The translations under genes and the position numbers were made by a program. Shown one piece after another: positions 9,009 to 19,562 of a stretch of DNA of 64,000 nucleotides. Origin of the DNA: Dyella_B jejuensis (GTDB lineage: Bacteria > Pseudomonadota > Gammaproteobacteria > Xanthomonadales > Rhodanobacteraceae); the NCBI RefSeq assembly GCF_044904675.1, contig NZ_JADIKJ010000015.1, positions 263,667-327,666 of the forward strand. Direction: 5' to 3'. Under the pieces are notes generated by a model. It saw only the letters and a list, made by a program, of their open reading frames with translations. It ran no database searches and had not been told where the DNA came from. How positions within the stretch are numbered: position 1 is the stretch's first letter; each line of letters starts with the position of its first letter.

Positions 9009-10066
9009 CAGTCGAAACTCCTCATGGCGAGTCCGACCGCGATCATCAGGGCCGGCGCATCCTGGGTCAGCGACTGCGCCTGGACCCGGTTGGACAGCGA
9101 CATGCGCGCCAGCGGATTGGCAACGATGCATGGCAGGCCAAGCTGTTCTTCCAGCATCGCACTGATGCCGTCGATCGAAGCACAACCGCCGGCCAGCACG
9201 ACCTGGTCGACCTTGCTGAATTCGCTGCCCGCGTAGAAGAACTGCAGCAGGCGGCTGATCTGCTGTACCAGCGATTCCTTGAACGGCTGCAGCGCCTCGG
9301 TCTCGTAGGATTCGGGCAATCCGCCCTTGCGCTTGGCGCGGCCGGCTTCCTCATAGGACAAGCCGTAGCGACGCATGATCTCGTCGGTAAGCTGCTTGCC
9401 GCCGAAGACCTGCTCGCGCGAATAGATGGTGCGCTGGTTCTTCAGCACGGAAAGGGTGGTCATGGTGGCGCCGATATCGACCACCGCGACCAGCGCATCG
9501 CGCCCGACGTTCAATTGGTCCGCGATCAATGCGAAGGCATTTTCCATCGCAAACGCTTCGACATCGATCACCTGCGCGGCAAGTCCGCCCAGGTCCAGCG
9601 CGGCTACGCGCATGTCCACGTTTTCCGTGCGCGATGCCGCCAGCAGCACGTTATTCATTTCCGGGTTGTCGCGGACCGGGCCGAGTACTTCGAAATCGAG
9701 GCTTACTTCATCGATCGGATAGGGGATGTACTGGTTCGCCTCGACCTGGATCTGGCTTTCCAGATCTTCATCGGACAGCTCGGCCGCCATCGGCACGATG
9801 CGCGTGATGACCGCCGACCCCGCGACGGCGGCGGCGGCGTGTTTGAGCTTGGCGCCCGAACGCGCGAGCGCGCGGCGCACTGCCTCGCCGACGGCCTCGA
9901 CCTCGACGATGTTCTTTTCGACGACAGCATTGGGGGGCAGTGGCTCGATCGCGTAATGCTCCACGCGATAGCGGCCTCCGGCTTGGCTGAGCTGCAGCAG
10001 CTTGACGGCGGTCGAACTGATGTCGACACCGACGAGCGGCGGCTTCTTGGGTGTGAAGAGCCCCAC
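9008..10066 (-). CDS. pilM: type IV pilus assembly ATPase-like protein PilM
   Basis: 352 residues of actin-like fold. The phosphate loop is VGVDISSTAVKLLQLS near the N-terminus, ALVAVVDIGATMTTLSVL is in the middle, and VVLAGGCASIDGI lies near 305. The protein is cytoplasmic and binds the N-terminus of PilN. The start is a GTG at 10066 preceded by AAGGGGG at a spacing of about 7; the longer open frame upstream lacks family similarity. First gene of pilMNOPQ, transcribed away from mrcA, the usual arrangement in this order. Confidence 0.93.
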   Translation of the reverse strand: MGLFTPKKPPLVGVDISSTAVKLLQLSQAGGRYRVEHYAIEPLPPNAVVEKNIVEVEAVGEAVRRALARSGAKLKHAAAAVAGSAVITRIVPMAAELSDEDLESQIQVEANQYIPYPIDEVSLDFEVLGPVRDNPEMNNVLLAASRTENVDMRVAALDLGGLAAQVIDVEAFAMENAFALIADQLNVGRDALVAVVDIGATMTTLSVLKNQRTIYSREQVFGGKQLTDEIMRRYGLSYEEAGRAKRKGGLPESYETEALQPFKESLVQQISRLLQFFYAGSEFSKVDQVVLAGGCASIDGISAMLEEQLGLPCIVANPLARMSLSNRVQAQSLTQDAPALMIAVGLAMRSFD

Positions 10067-10122
10067 GATGATTCCCCCTTGACCCCTGACGCTTCCGCCA
10101 GAGACTGGCGGGTTGCCGGGCC

Positions 10123-10151
10123 ATTTAATCCAAAAATTAACGCAATAGCAA
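10123..10151 (-). promoter_or_regulatory. probable sigma-70 promoter of pilMNOPQ
   Basis: On the minus strand, TTGCTA and TTAAAT are separated by exactly 17 bases. The predicted transcript would begin near 10116, giving a leader of about 50 bases before the GTG of pilM. Sequence match only. Confidence 0.5.
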
Positions 10152-10638
10152 CGGCCTACGCGATCTTCTTCGAGACTTTTGGCGTGATGGCCTGCACATT
10201 TGGACCAACCCGCCCGGTACGCGATTAAGGTTTTGCTAATCCGTCGCTCATGCCGCACATACTGCTACATCTATACTCTGAACTGTTTTGACTCAGGTCT
10301 CGATTGGGATGATCTGATTCGCTCCAGGCAGGTGGCATGATGCCCAGGAGGCTGGCGGATGCGTTGGCGCGGGGAAGCGGACCGTCGTCATTCGCCGGAG
10401 CCCATGCGCAACCCTGTAACCTTTGCATGGAGCGGCCCCTGGCACAGCCGGAAAGCCTGCCTGGATATCCCGTCATCATTTTGAGATTCAATAAGTTGGA
10501 TCGATTCTGCCCGCCCATTACCTTCCGTCTTCTCCTGCAACAAATGACCAGACCCGGCTTTGCCGGCTGGCCCGTGGCCGTGAACGGACATGGCCGATGC
10601 CCTGCGCGTAATGAACCAGACCGAGCACCGCTAACCCC
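10152..10638. other. divergent intergenic region between pilM and mrcA, no gene seen
   Basis: About 490 bases with no convincing gene. Short open frames here have no recognisable protein character. The A/T-rich stretch at about 10480-10510 is the most likely place for the mrcA promoter, but no clean -35/-10 pair was identified. Confidence 0.5.
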
Positions 10639-13170
<2,532 letters not shown>

Positions 13171-13215
13171 TTTTCCGGTAGTCTTGCCTTGGGCGCGCAA
13201 TTGAGGGCCGGAGCA

Positions 13216-13893
13216 ATGGCACGAGGCGAACACCATCGCATCCACGCGCACGACCGTGTGCAGCGCAACCGGTTACGTGTCGCCCAGGAGGCGGCGCGAC
13301 TGATGAGCGAACACGGCATCCGCGACTTTCACCACGCCAAACGCAAGGCCGCCGAACGCTTGGGCGTGCTGGACGAACAGGCGCTTCCACGCAATCACGA
13401 GATCGAACAGGCGCTGCGCGAGCACCAGCGCCTGTTCCAGGGCGACAGCCAGCCGCAGCTATTGAGAGAACGGCGTGAAGCCGCCGTCGAAGCGATGCGC
13501 TTCCTGCAGGGTTTCGAGCCAAGGCTGGTCGGCAGCGTACTGGATGGAACGGCCGATTCGCATTCGGCTGTCTGCCTGCACGTGTTCAGCGACGATCCGG
13601 AAGCAATCGGACTTTATCTACGTGAACACGGCGTGCCGTTCGAAATGCAGACGCGCCGATTGCGCATCAGCCGTGAAGAACAGGCCGAATATCCGGTGTT
13701 GCTGTTCGCCGCCGACCGGCTTCCCTTCGACCTTACCGTGCTTCCGCATAACGCGCTGCGCCAGGCACCGCTCGATCGCATCGACGACAAGCCGATGCGT
13801 CGCGCCTCACTGGCGTCGGTAGAGATCATGCTCGCCGAGGCCGGCGGCGAGCAGGACGATTTCGAGCGCAAGCTCGCCGCGGCGATTAAATAA
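13216..13893 (+). CDS. conserved hypothetical protein, nucleotidyltransferase-like segment
   Basis: 225 residues, not assigned to a named family. An N-terminal basic helical part (residues 1-100, rich in R, E, H) is followed by a compact domain. In it, LVGSVLDGTADSHSAVCLHVF (about 105-125) resembles the GS...DxDxxL strand-turn of nucleotidyltransferases, but the acidic pair expected in the active site is not clear. The start at 13216 has GGAG 5 bases upstream; the frame is open 9 codons further. It follows mrcA by 45 bases on the same strand and is convergent with gltA. The catalytic assignment is only a suggestion. Confidence 0.7.
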   Translation: MARGEHHRIHAHDRVQRNRLRVAQEAARLMSEHGIRDFHHAKRKAAERLGVLDEQALPRNHEIEQALREHQRLFQGDSQPQLLRERREAAVEAMRFLQGFEPRLVGSVLDGTADSHSAVCLHVFSDDPEAIGLYLREHGVPFEMQTRRLRISREEQAEYPVLLFAADRLPFDLTVLPHNALRQAPLDRIDDKPMRRASLASVEIMLAEAGGEQDDFERKLAAAIK

Positions 13894-13920
13894 CGTCGTC
13901 TTCGCACCGGGATTTTCTTG

Positions 13921-13946
13921 CGCCCTCTCCCTGGCGGGAGAGGGCG
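13921..13946. repeat. perfect intergenic hairpin between convergent genes
   Basis: CGCCCTCTCCC and GGGAGAGGGCG pair perfectly around a 4-base loop between the convergent ends of the hypothetical gene and gltA. There is no U-tract on either strand, so it could be a factor-independent stop, a mRNA 3' end protector or a copy of a dispersed repeat. Confidence 0.5.
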
Positions 13947-13956
13947 TCATGCAAGC

Positions 13957-15252
13957 TCAGCGCTTGTCGATACCCACGTAGTCGCGCTTGTCGGAACCCA
14001 CGTACAGCTGCCGCGGGCGGCCGATGCGCGAGCCTGGCGTTTCGTGCTGCTCAATCCAGTGTGCGATCCAGCCGGCGGTGCGCGCGATGGCGAACATCAC
14101 GGTAAACATCTCGGTCGGAATACCCAGTGCCTTGTAGATGATGCCGGAATAGAAATCGACATTCGGATACAGCTTGCGTTCGACGAAGTAGTCGTCCTTC
14201 AGCGCCGCTTCTTCCAGCTTCATCGCCACGTCGAGCAACGGATCGTTGACGCCCAGCTCGGACAGCACCTTGTGGCACATCTCGCGGATGATCTTGGCGC
14301 GCGGATCGAAGTTCTTGTACACGCGATGGCCGAAACCCATCAGGCGGAAGTTGTCGTTCTTGTCCTTGGCGCGCTTGACGGCGGTTTCCACCTTGTCGGG
14401 CGAGCCGATCTCTTCCAGCATCTTCAGCACCGCCTCGTTGGCGCCGCCGTGCGCGGGACCCCACAACGCCGTGATGCCGGCCGCGATCGATGCATACGGA
14501 TTCGCACCGGTCGAACCGACCAGGCGCACCGTGGACGTGGACGCATTCTGCTCGTGGTCGGCATGCAGAATGAACAACAGGTCCAGCGCCTTCGCGGCAA
14601 CCGGGCTCATTTCCAGCGGCTCGCTCGGCACTTCGAACATCATGTGCAGGAAGCGATCGACGTATTCGAGGTTGTTGCGCGGATAGCGGAACGGCCAACC
14701 GATTGAATAGCGATAGCAGGCAGCGGCGATGGTCGGCATTTTCGCGATCAGGCGGATCGCGGCCAGCTTGCGGTCGTCGGCATTATCGACGTCCAGGTCT
14801 TCGTGATAGAACGCCGACAACGAAGCGACCGAAGCGGCCAGCATCGCCATCGGATGCGCATCATGATGGAAACCCTGGAAAAAATTCTTCTGCGACTCAT
14901 GCATCATCGTGTGATGCGTGATGTCGTTCTCGAAGCCGGAAAATTGCTTCTTGTCCGGCAGGTTGCCGTTGAGCAGCAGATAGGCCACTTCGAGGAAGCT
15001 GGACTTTTCGGCCAGTTGCTCGATCGGGTAGCCACGGTACATCAGCACGCCCTGGTCGCCGTCGATGTAGGTGATGGCGCTCTTCGTGCTGGCGGTGCTG
15101 CCGTAGCCGGGATCGTAGGTGAAGTGCCCGGTGTCCTTGTACAGCGGGGCGATGTCGATGCAGGCCGGACCGATCGTACCGGTAAGCAGCGGGAGTTCGC
15201 TGCTACGGCCGTTGGACTCATCTACCAGCTTGACGGATTTGGAATCGGACAC
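13957..15252 (-). CDS. gltA: type II citrate synthase
   Basis: 431 residues. It condenses oxaloacetate and acetyl-CoA to citrate at entry to the TCA cycle. Catalytic residues are visible in FILHADHEQNAST (His), WGPAHGGANEA (His) and PNVDFYSGIIY (Asp). The length matches the hexameric NADH-sensitive type. The start is a GTG at 15252 with a perfect AGGAGG five bases upstream; an open frame 20 codons longer lacks such a site. The C-terminus carries a repeated YVGSDKR/YVGIDKR, as is common in this family. Confidence 0.96.
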   Translation of the reverse strand: MSDSKSVKLVDESNGRSSELPLLTGTIGPACIDIAPLYKDTGHFTYDPGYGSTASTKSAITYIDGDQGVLMYRGYPIEQLAEKSSFLEVAYLLLNGNLPDKKQFSGFENDITHHTMMHESQKNFFQGFHHDAHPMAMLAASVASLSAFYHEDLDVDNADDRKLAAIRLIAKMPTIAAACYRYSIGWPFRYPRNNLEYVDRFLHMMFEVPSEPLEMSPVAAKALDLLFILHADHEQNASTSTVRLVGSTGANPYASIAAGITALWGPAHGGANEAVLKMLEEIGSPDKVETAVKRAKDKNDNFRLMGFGHRVYKNFDPRAKIIREMCHKVLSELGVNDPLLDVAMKLEEAALKDDYFVERKLYPNVDFYSGIIYKALGIPTEMFTVMFAIARTAGWIAHWIEQHETPGSRIGRPRQLYVGSDKRDYVGIDKR

Positions 15253-15321
15253 GGAAACCTCCTGCTCATGGGTCGCCACCGGGGCGACCGCAGAACGGCA
15301 ACCAGCCGGCAAGGGAAAAGC

Positions 15322-15381
15322 GCATCGTCGTGGGGAGGCGACGATGCATCCTATCTATTATCGCACATCGGACTATGACAA
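15322..15381 (-). promoter_or_regulatory. candidate gltA promoter with 5' end hairpin
   Basis: On the minus strand, TTGTCA (15381-15376) and TAGATA (15357-15352) lie 18 bases apart, predicting a start near 15345. A perfect 9-base stem (15322-15330 with 15339-15347) would then sit at the very 5' end of the gltA mRNA, whose leader is about 93 bases. Confidence 0.45.
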
Positions 15382-15412
15382 TCCGACGGCGCATGGTCCA
15401 ACGGATGGACGC

Positions 15413-15451
15413 AAAAATGCACAAGGCAGGCGCGAAGCCTGCCTTGTGCAT
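15413..15451 (-). terminator. intrinsic terminator after rpmE
   Basis: A 15-base near-perfect stem (ATGCACAAGGCAGGC with its complement) is followed on the minus strand by five T. It lies 37 bases past the rpmE stop and upstream of the gltA promoter. Confidence 0.85.
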
Positions 15452-15487
15452 GGAACCCGCAGCTGCCTTGCGGCGGATTCGGAACGA

Positions 15488-15733
15488 TTACTTCTGCGCG
15501 TAACGGCGGCGGAACTTGTCCACGCGACCGCCGGCGTCGATCGTCTTCTGCTTACCGGTGTAGAACGGGTGCGAATGGCTGGAGATATCCACCTTGATCA
15601 GCGGGTACTCGTTGCCGTCTTCCCACTTGATGGTTTCCTTGGTCGCAATCGTCGAGCGCGTCAGAAACGCGAACTCGGACGAGAGGTCCTGGAACACCAC
15701 CTGGCGGTAATTCGGATGGATATCGGGCTTCAT
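15488..15733 (-). CDS. rpmE2: 50S ribosomal protein L31 type B
   Basis: 81 residues, starting MKPDIHPNYRQVVFQD and containing SHSHPFYTGKQKTIDAGGRV, typical of the long B form of L31. The zinc-binding cysteines of the A form are absent, so this is the zinc-independent type. It is a single-gene unit with its own strong promoter and terminator. Confidence 0.95.
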   Translation of the reverse strand: MKPDIHPNYRQVVFQDLSSEFAFLTRSTIATKETIKWEDGNEYPLIKVDISSHSHPFYTGKQKTIDAGGRVDKFRRRYAQK

Positions 15734-15768
15734 GGCGGACTCTAAAAGCGGTGGGTGAAAAGAGCGGC

Positions 15769-15798
15769 ATTATATTGGCCGTTCAGTGACTTGGTCAA
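15769..15798 (-). promoter_or_regulatory. sigma-70 promoter of rpmE
   Basis: TTGACC and a perfect TATAAT separated by 18 bases on the minus strand, predicting a start near 15762 and a leader of about 29 bases. It is the best promoter match in this part of the window. Confidence 0.75.
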
Positions 15799-15877
15799 GC
15801 CAGTCGACCTGCTAACCACCCGGATCTGCCGCCAGCGACGAACGCACGGTGGCGTACCGGCGAAAGGATATCGTGGT

Positions 15878-16819
15878 TCACGCCGCCGGGTCTGCTCCCA
15901 GAGCCCGGCGCACCATCGCGGCGAACTTCGCCTGGTCCAGTTCCAGTACCACGTTGGCCTGGGCGGGCAAGCCCAGCCGGCCGCCCCAGTCCACCACGGT
16001 GGCGCCGCGGGTGAGCCGCCCGTCCAGTTCCACCCCTACGCGGCGGCGCTCGCTGCGGACTACGACCGAAGGATCGATCGCCACCGCCATGGCCAGCGCG
16101 TCGGCGGCAATGATTCCACGCCGGCCGCGCTCGCTGTTGGTCTGGCGAGCCACCCGGAAAATACGTTCGAAGAAGACCGCACGCTGATCGCCGGCCGCCA
16201 GCCAGCCATCGAAATCCGCTTCGTCGAAGGCATGCCGCAGCGTGAGTTCCCAATCGACGAGATCAAAGTCGGGAAAACCTTCGAACACCACATGCGCGGC
16301 CTCCGGATCAAAGCCGACATTGAATTCGGCGGGCACGCGCCCGGTATTGCCATGCCCGGTGACCGCGCCACCCATCACGACCAGGCGCCTTACGCGCTGC
16401 GGCAGTTCCGGATCCAGCCGTAGCGCCAGCGCCAAGTTGGTCAAGGGGGCCAGCGCGACCAGCGTCACTTCGCCCGGCCGTTCGCGGGTCAAGCGCAGCA
16501 AGGCGTGCACGGCGTGTTCGTCGGCAATGCCGGTTACCGGCTCCTGGAAACCGGCATCGCCCAGTCCATCCTGTCCGTGCACGAACGCCGCGTCTTCGTC
16601 GGGCAGGCGTACCAGCGGTGTCGGGCAGCCGGCAAACACTGGCGTCGAACCGCCGACCTTATCGACCAAGGTGCGCGCATTGCGCACGGTATGCGCAAGA
16701 CCCACATTGCCGGCGGCGACACTCAAACCAAGCACGTCGGCATGCGCATGGGCCATCAGAATGGCCAGCGCATCATCCACGCCGGGGTCGGTATCGATCA
16801 GGAGTTGCGGTTTGCTCAT
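15878..16819 (-). CDS. nucleoside hydrolase, inosine/uridine-preferring family
   Basis: 313 residues. It cleaves the N-glycosidic bond of nucleosides for purine or pyrimidine salvage. The N-terminal LIDTDPGVDDALAILMA is the calcium-binding signature of the IunH family (DTDPGxDDA). VTLVALAPLTNLALAL and a later D in IIAADALAMAVAIDP are also family marks. The base preference cannot be read from the sequence. It lies 80 bases downstream of recG on the same strand, with no hairpin between. Confidence 0.9.
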   Translation of the reverse strand: MSKPQLLIDTDPGVDDALAILMAHAHADVLGLSVAAGNVGLAHTVRNARTLVDKVGGSTPVFAGCPTPLVRLPDEDAAFVHGQDGLGDAGFQEPVTGIADEHAVHALLRLTRERPGEVTLVALAPLTNLALALRLDPELPQRVRRLVVMGGAVTGHGNTGRVPAEFNVGFDPEAAHVVFEGFPDFDLVDWELTLRHAFDEADFDGWLAAGDQRAVFFERIFRVARQTNSERGRRGIIAADALAMAVAIDPSVVVRSERRRVGVELDGRLTRGATVVDWGGRLGLPAQANVVLELDQAKFAAMVRRALGADPAA

Positions 16820-16899
16820 GGTTTTTCAGGCAAGTGGGAAAGGGTGAACCGGGAATAGTAAAAGCAAAGCGCGACCGCTTTCATTCCCGTTCGCCGCTC

Positions 16900-19014
16900 T
16901 CACGCATGGGCGTATCGCGCCGCACCGCCGATCCAGCGCTCGATCAGGCGTCCTGCCCGCTCTGCATGCTGCGCCAGCATCTGCTCGCCGACATGCTGTA
17001 CCGCAGGCAGCAGATGCGCATCCCGCGCCAGGTCCGCCATGCGGAAACTCAATTGGCCGGTCTGGCGGGTGCCCAGCACTTCGCCAGGTCCGCGCAGCTC
17101 CAGGTCTTTTTCCGCGATGCGGAAACCGTCATTGGTCTCGCGCATGACCTGCAAGCGTTCGCGCGCCAGCTGCCCCAGCGGCGGCTGGTAAAGCAGTACG
17201 CAGTTCGATGCGAGGGCGCCACGTCCGACACGTCCGCGCAATTGATGCAATTGCGCCAAGCCAAGGCGCTCGCTGTTTTCGATCACCATCAGGCTGGCAT
17301 TGGGTACATCCACGCCCACCTCGATCACGGTGGTAGCGACCAGCACTGCCAGTTCGCCGGCCTTGAATGCATCCATGACTGCCAGCTTTTCCTTCGGCTT
17401 CATACGGCCATGGATCAGGCCGACGCGACAGTCGGCCAGTGCGTGGGTGAGCTCCGCATGCGCCGCCTCGGCGGCTTGCGCCCGCAGTTGTTCCGATTCT
17501 TCGATGAGGGTGCAGACCCAATAGGCCTGCCGCCCTTCCACGCAGGCGGCATGAATGCGTTCGATAACATCCATGCGACGCGCGTTGGAAACCGCAATGG
17601 TCTGGACCGGTGTACGGCCGGGCGGCAACTCGTCGATGGCCGACATGTCCAGGTCGGCATAAGCGCTCATCGCCAGGGTGCGTGGAATGGGCGTGGCCGT
17701 CAGGACCAGTTGATGCGGCACCAGTTCGCCCTCCAGGCCCTTGTCGCGTAACGCCAATCGCTGCTGCACGCCGAAACGGTGCTGCTCGTCGACGATCACC
17801 AGGCCCAGGCGCGCGAATTCGACGCCTTCCTGCATCAGCGCGTGCGTACCGATCACCACCGGCGCGCCCTCCGCCACCCGGCGCATCGCCAGTTGGCGCG
17901 CCTTGCCCTGCTGCTTGCCGGCGAGCCACTCGACCGGAATATTCAGCGGCTCCAGCCAATGGCGAAAATTGCGCAGGTGCTGCTCCGCCAGCAATTCGGT
18001 CGGCGCCATCAAGGCGACCTGATATCCAGCCTCCACGGCGGACAACGATGCCGAACACGCCACCGCGGTCTTGCCCGAACCGACATCGCCTTGCACGAGA
18101 CGAAGCATGGGCCGCGGTTGCGCCATGTCGGCGGTTACTTCCCGCGACACGCGCTGCTGCGCGCCGGTGAGCCGGAATGGCAGCGATTCCAGCCATCGTT
18201 GCCGCAGATCACCGCTGCCGCCCAACACCGGCGCGCGACGTTCGCGTACCGCGGCACGCAGGCGCTTGAGGCTCATATGCTGGGTAAGCAGTTCCTCGAA
18301 GGCCAGGCGCTGCTGCGCGGGATGCCTGCCCTGGGTCAGCTGGTCCACGCGCGCATCGGGCGGTGGCCGATGCACATAGAGCAACGCTTCGCGCAACGAC
18401 GTCAGGCCGTGTTGCGCGCATAGCGATAGCGGAATCAGTTCCAGCTCCGCCTCGTCGGGAAGCAGTTGCAAGGCCTTGGCGATCACACCGCCCAGGCGCT
18501 TTTGCCCGAGTCCTTCGGTCGTGGGATAGACCGGACTGAGCCGCTCCTCCAGCACTACCTGCGCGTTTTCATCCAGCCGCTGGTATTGCGGATGCACCAT
18601 CTCCAGGCCGCCCGCGCCTTGCCGTACTTCACCGTAGCAAAGCAGGCGCAGGCCCGCTCGCAACTGCTCGGCCTGCGCTCGGTTGAAATGGAAAAAGCGC
18701 AGCAGCAGCGTGTGCATCGCGCCATTGCCAATCATCACTTTAAGCTGCGGACGATACCGATAGGCTTTTTCGACGGCTTCCACCACACCAGCCACCTGCA
18801 CGCGCATGCCTGGACGCAGATCTTCCAGCGGCATCAGGTGGGTACGGTCCTCATAACGCAATGGCAGGTGGAACCAAAGGTCCTGCACGCGATGCAACCC
18901 GAGGCGCGCCAGCGCATCGGCCAATGCCGGACCGACACCGCCGAGCGACGCCACGGGCAGGCGGCCCGGGTCGGCAATCGATTCGGCCATAGCGTGAGAT
19001 TTGGAAGCAGCCAT
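16900..19014 (-). CDS. recG: ATP-dependent DNA helicase RecG
   Basis: 704 residues. It remodels stalled replication forks and Holliday junctions. An N-terminal helix-hairpin and OB wedge domain (LGGVGPALADALARLGL, then GMRVQVAGVVEAVEKAY) precedes the helicase core. Walker A is QGDVGSGKTAVA, Walker B is LVIVDEQHRFGVQQR, and motif VI lies in QLRGRVGRG. The C-terminal part (GPGEVLGTRQTGQLSFRMAD) is the RecG-specific domain. The first ATG at 19014 was kept; the ATG at 18990 is a possible later start. It is last in the rpoZ-spoT-ridA-recG run. Confidence 0.96.
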   Translation of the reverse strand: MAASKSHAMAESIADPGRLPVASLGGVGPALADALARLGLHRVQDLWFHLPLRYEDRTHLMPLEDLRPGMRVQVAGVVEAVEKAYRYRPQLKVMIGNGAMHTLLLRFFHFNRAQAEQLRAGLRLLCYGEVRQGAGGLEMVHPQYQRLDENAQVVLEERLSPVYPTTEGLGQKRLGGVIAKALQLLPDEAELELIPLSLCAQHGLTSLREALLYVHRPPPDARVDQLTQGRHPAQQRLAFEELLTQHMSLKRLRAAVRERRAPVLGGSGDLRQRWLESLPFRLTGAQQRVSREVTADMAQPRPMLRLVQGDVGSGKTAVACSASLSAVEAGYQVALMAPTELLAEQHLRNFRHWLEPLNIPVEWLAGKQQGKARQLAMRRVAEGAPVVIGTHALMQEGVEFARLGLVIVDEQHRFGVQQRLALRDKGLEGELVPHQLVLTATPIPRTLAMSAYADLDMSAIDELPPGRTPVQTIAVSNARRMDVIERIHAACVEGRQAYWVCTLIEESEQLRAQAAEAAHAELTHALADCRVGLIHGRMKPKEKLAVMDAFKAGELAVLVATTVIEVGVDVPNASLMVIENSERLGLAQLHQLRGRVGRGALASNCVLLYQPPLGQLARERLQVMRETNDGFRIAEKDLELRGPGEVLGTRQTGQLSFRMADLARDAHLLPAVQHVGEQMLAQHAERAGRLIERWIGGAARYAHA

Positions 19015-19094
19015 CGATGCAAGACTAACCGAGCCAGTCCGCGGCGACAGCGCTTGTTGCGATCATGCTTGTCAGCCGGCCGCGCAGATATCGA

Positions 19095-19478
19095 TCAGTC
19101 CAGCACCATGACGGCATCGACTTCGACCTGCGCGCCTTTCGGCAAACCGGAAACCTCGATGGTGGAACGCGCCGGATACGGCTGCTGGAAATACTCGCCC
19201 ATGACTGCATTGACGGCCGCGAAATTCGCCAGGTCGGTAACGTAGATACCCACACGCACGATCTGCGCGAGCGAACCGCCGGCCGCCTCGGCTACCGCCA
19301 CCAGATTGTCGAACACACGACGTGTCTGCGTACTGATGTCGCCCTCGACCAAAGCGCCAGTAGCGGGATCGAGCGGAATCTGTCCGGAAAAATACACGGT
19401 GCCGCCGGCACGCACGGCCTGCGAATACGGGCCGATCGCGGCGGGAGCCTGCTCGGTAGCGATGATGGTACGAGGCAT
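19095..19478 (-). CDS. ridA: RidA family 2-iminobutanoate/2-iminopropanoate deaminase
   Basis: 127 residues, close to the family length. It hydrolyses reactive enamine/imine products of PLP enzymes. AIGPYSQAV at the N-terminus, VYFSGQIPLDPATG, and the arginine in PARSTIEVSGLPKGAQVEVDA are the RidA signature with its substrate-binding Arg and Glu. It sits between spoT and recG, a conserved neighbourhood in this order. Confidence 0.95.
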   Translation of the reverse strand: MPRTIIATEQAPAAIGPYSQAVRAGGTVYFSGQIPLDPATGALVEGDISTQTRRVFDNLVAVAEAAGGSLAQIVRVGIYVTDLANFAAVNAVMGEYFQQPYPARSTIEVSGLPKGAQVEVDAVMVLD

Positions 19479-19562
19479 GGGCGTAATCCATGAGGGAAAA
19501 GCGAAGTTTAGAGCGGTCCATCCAGGACGAATAGCGAGGCGTCGCCCGCATGCCCCAGTGGA

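Noticed and set aside
13921..13946. Hairpin considered as an intrinsic terminator
   Set aside because: There is no U-tract on either strand; it is listed only as a hairpin/repeat.
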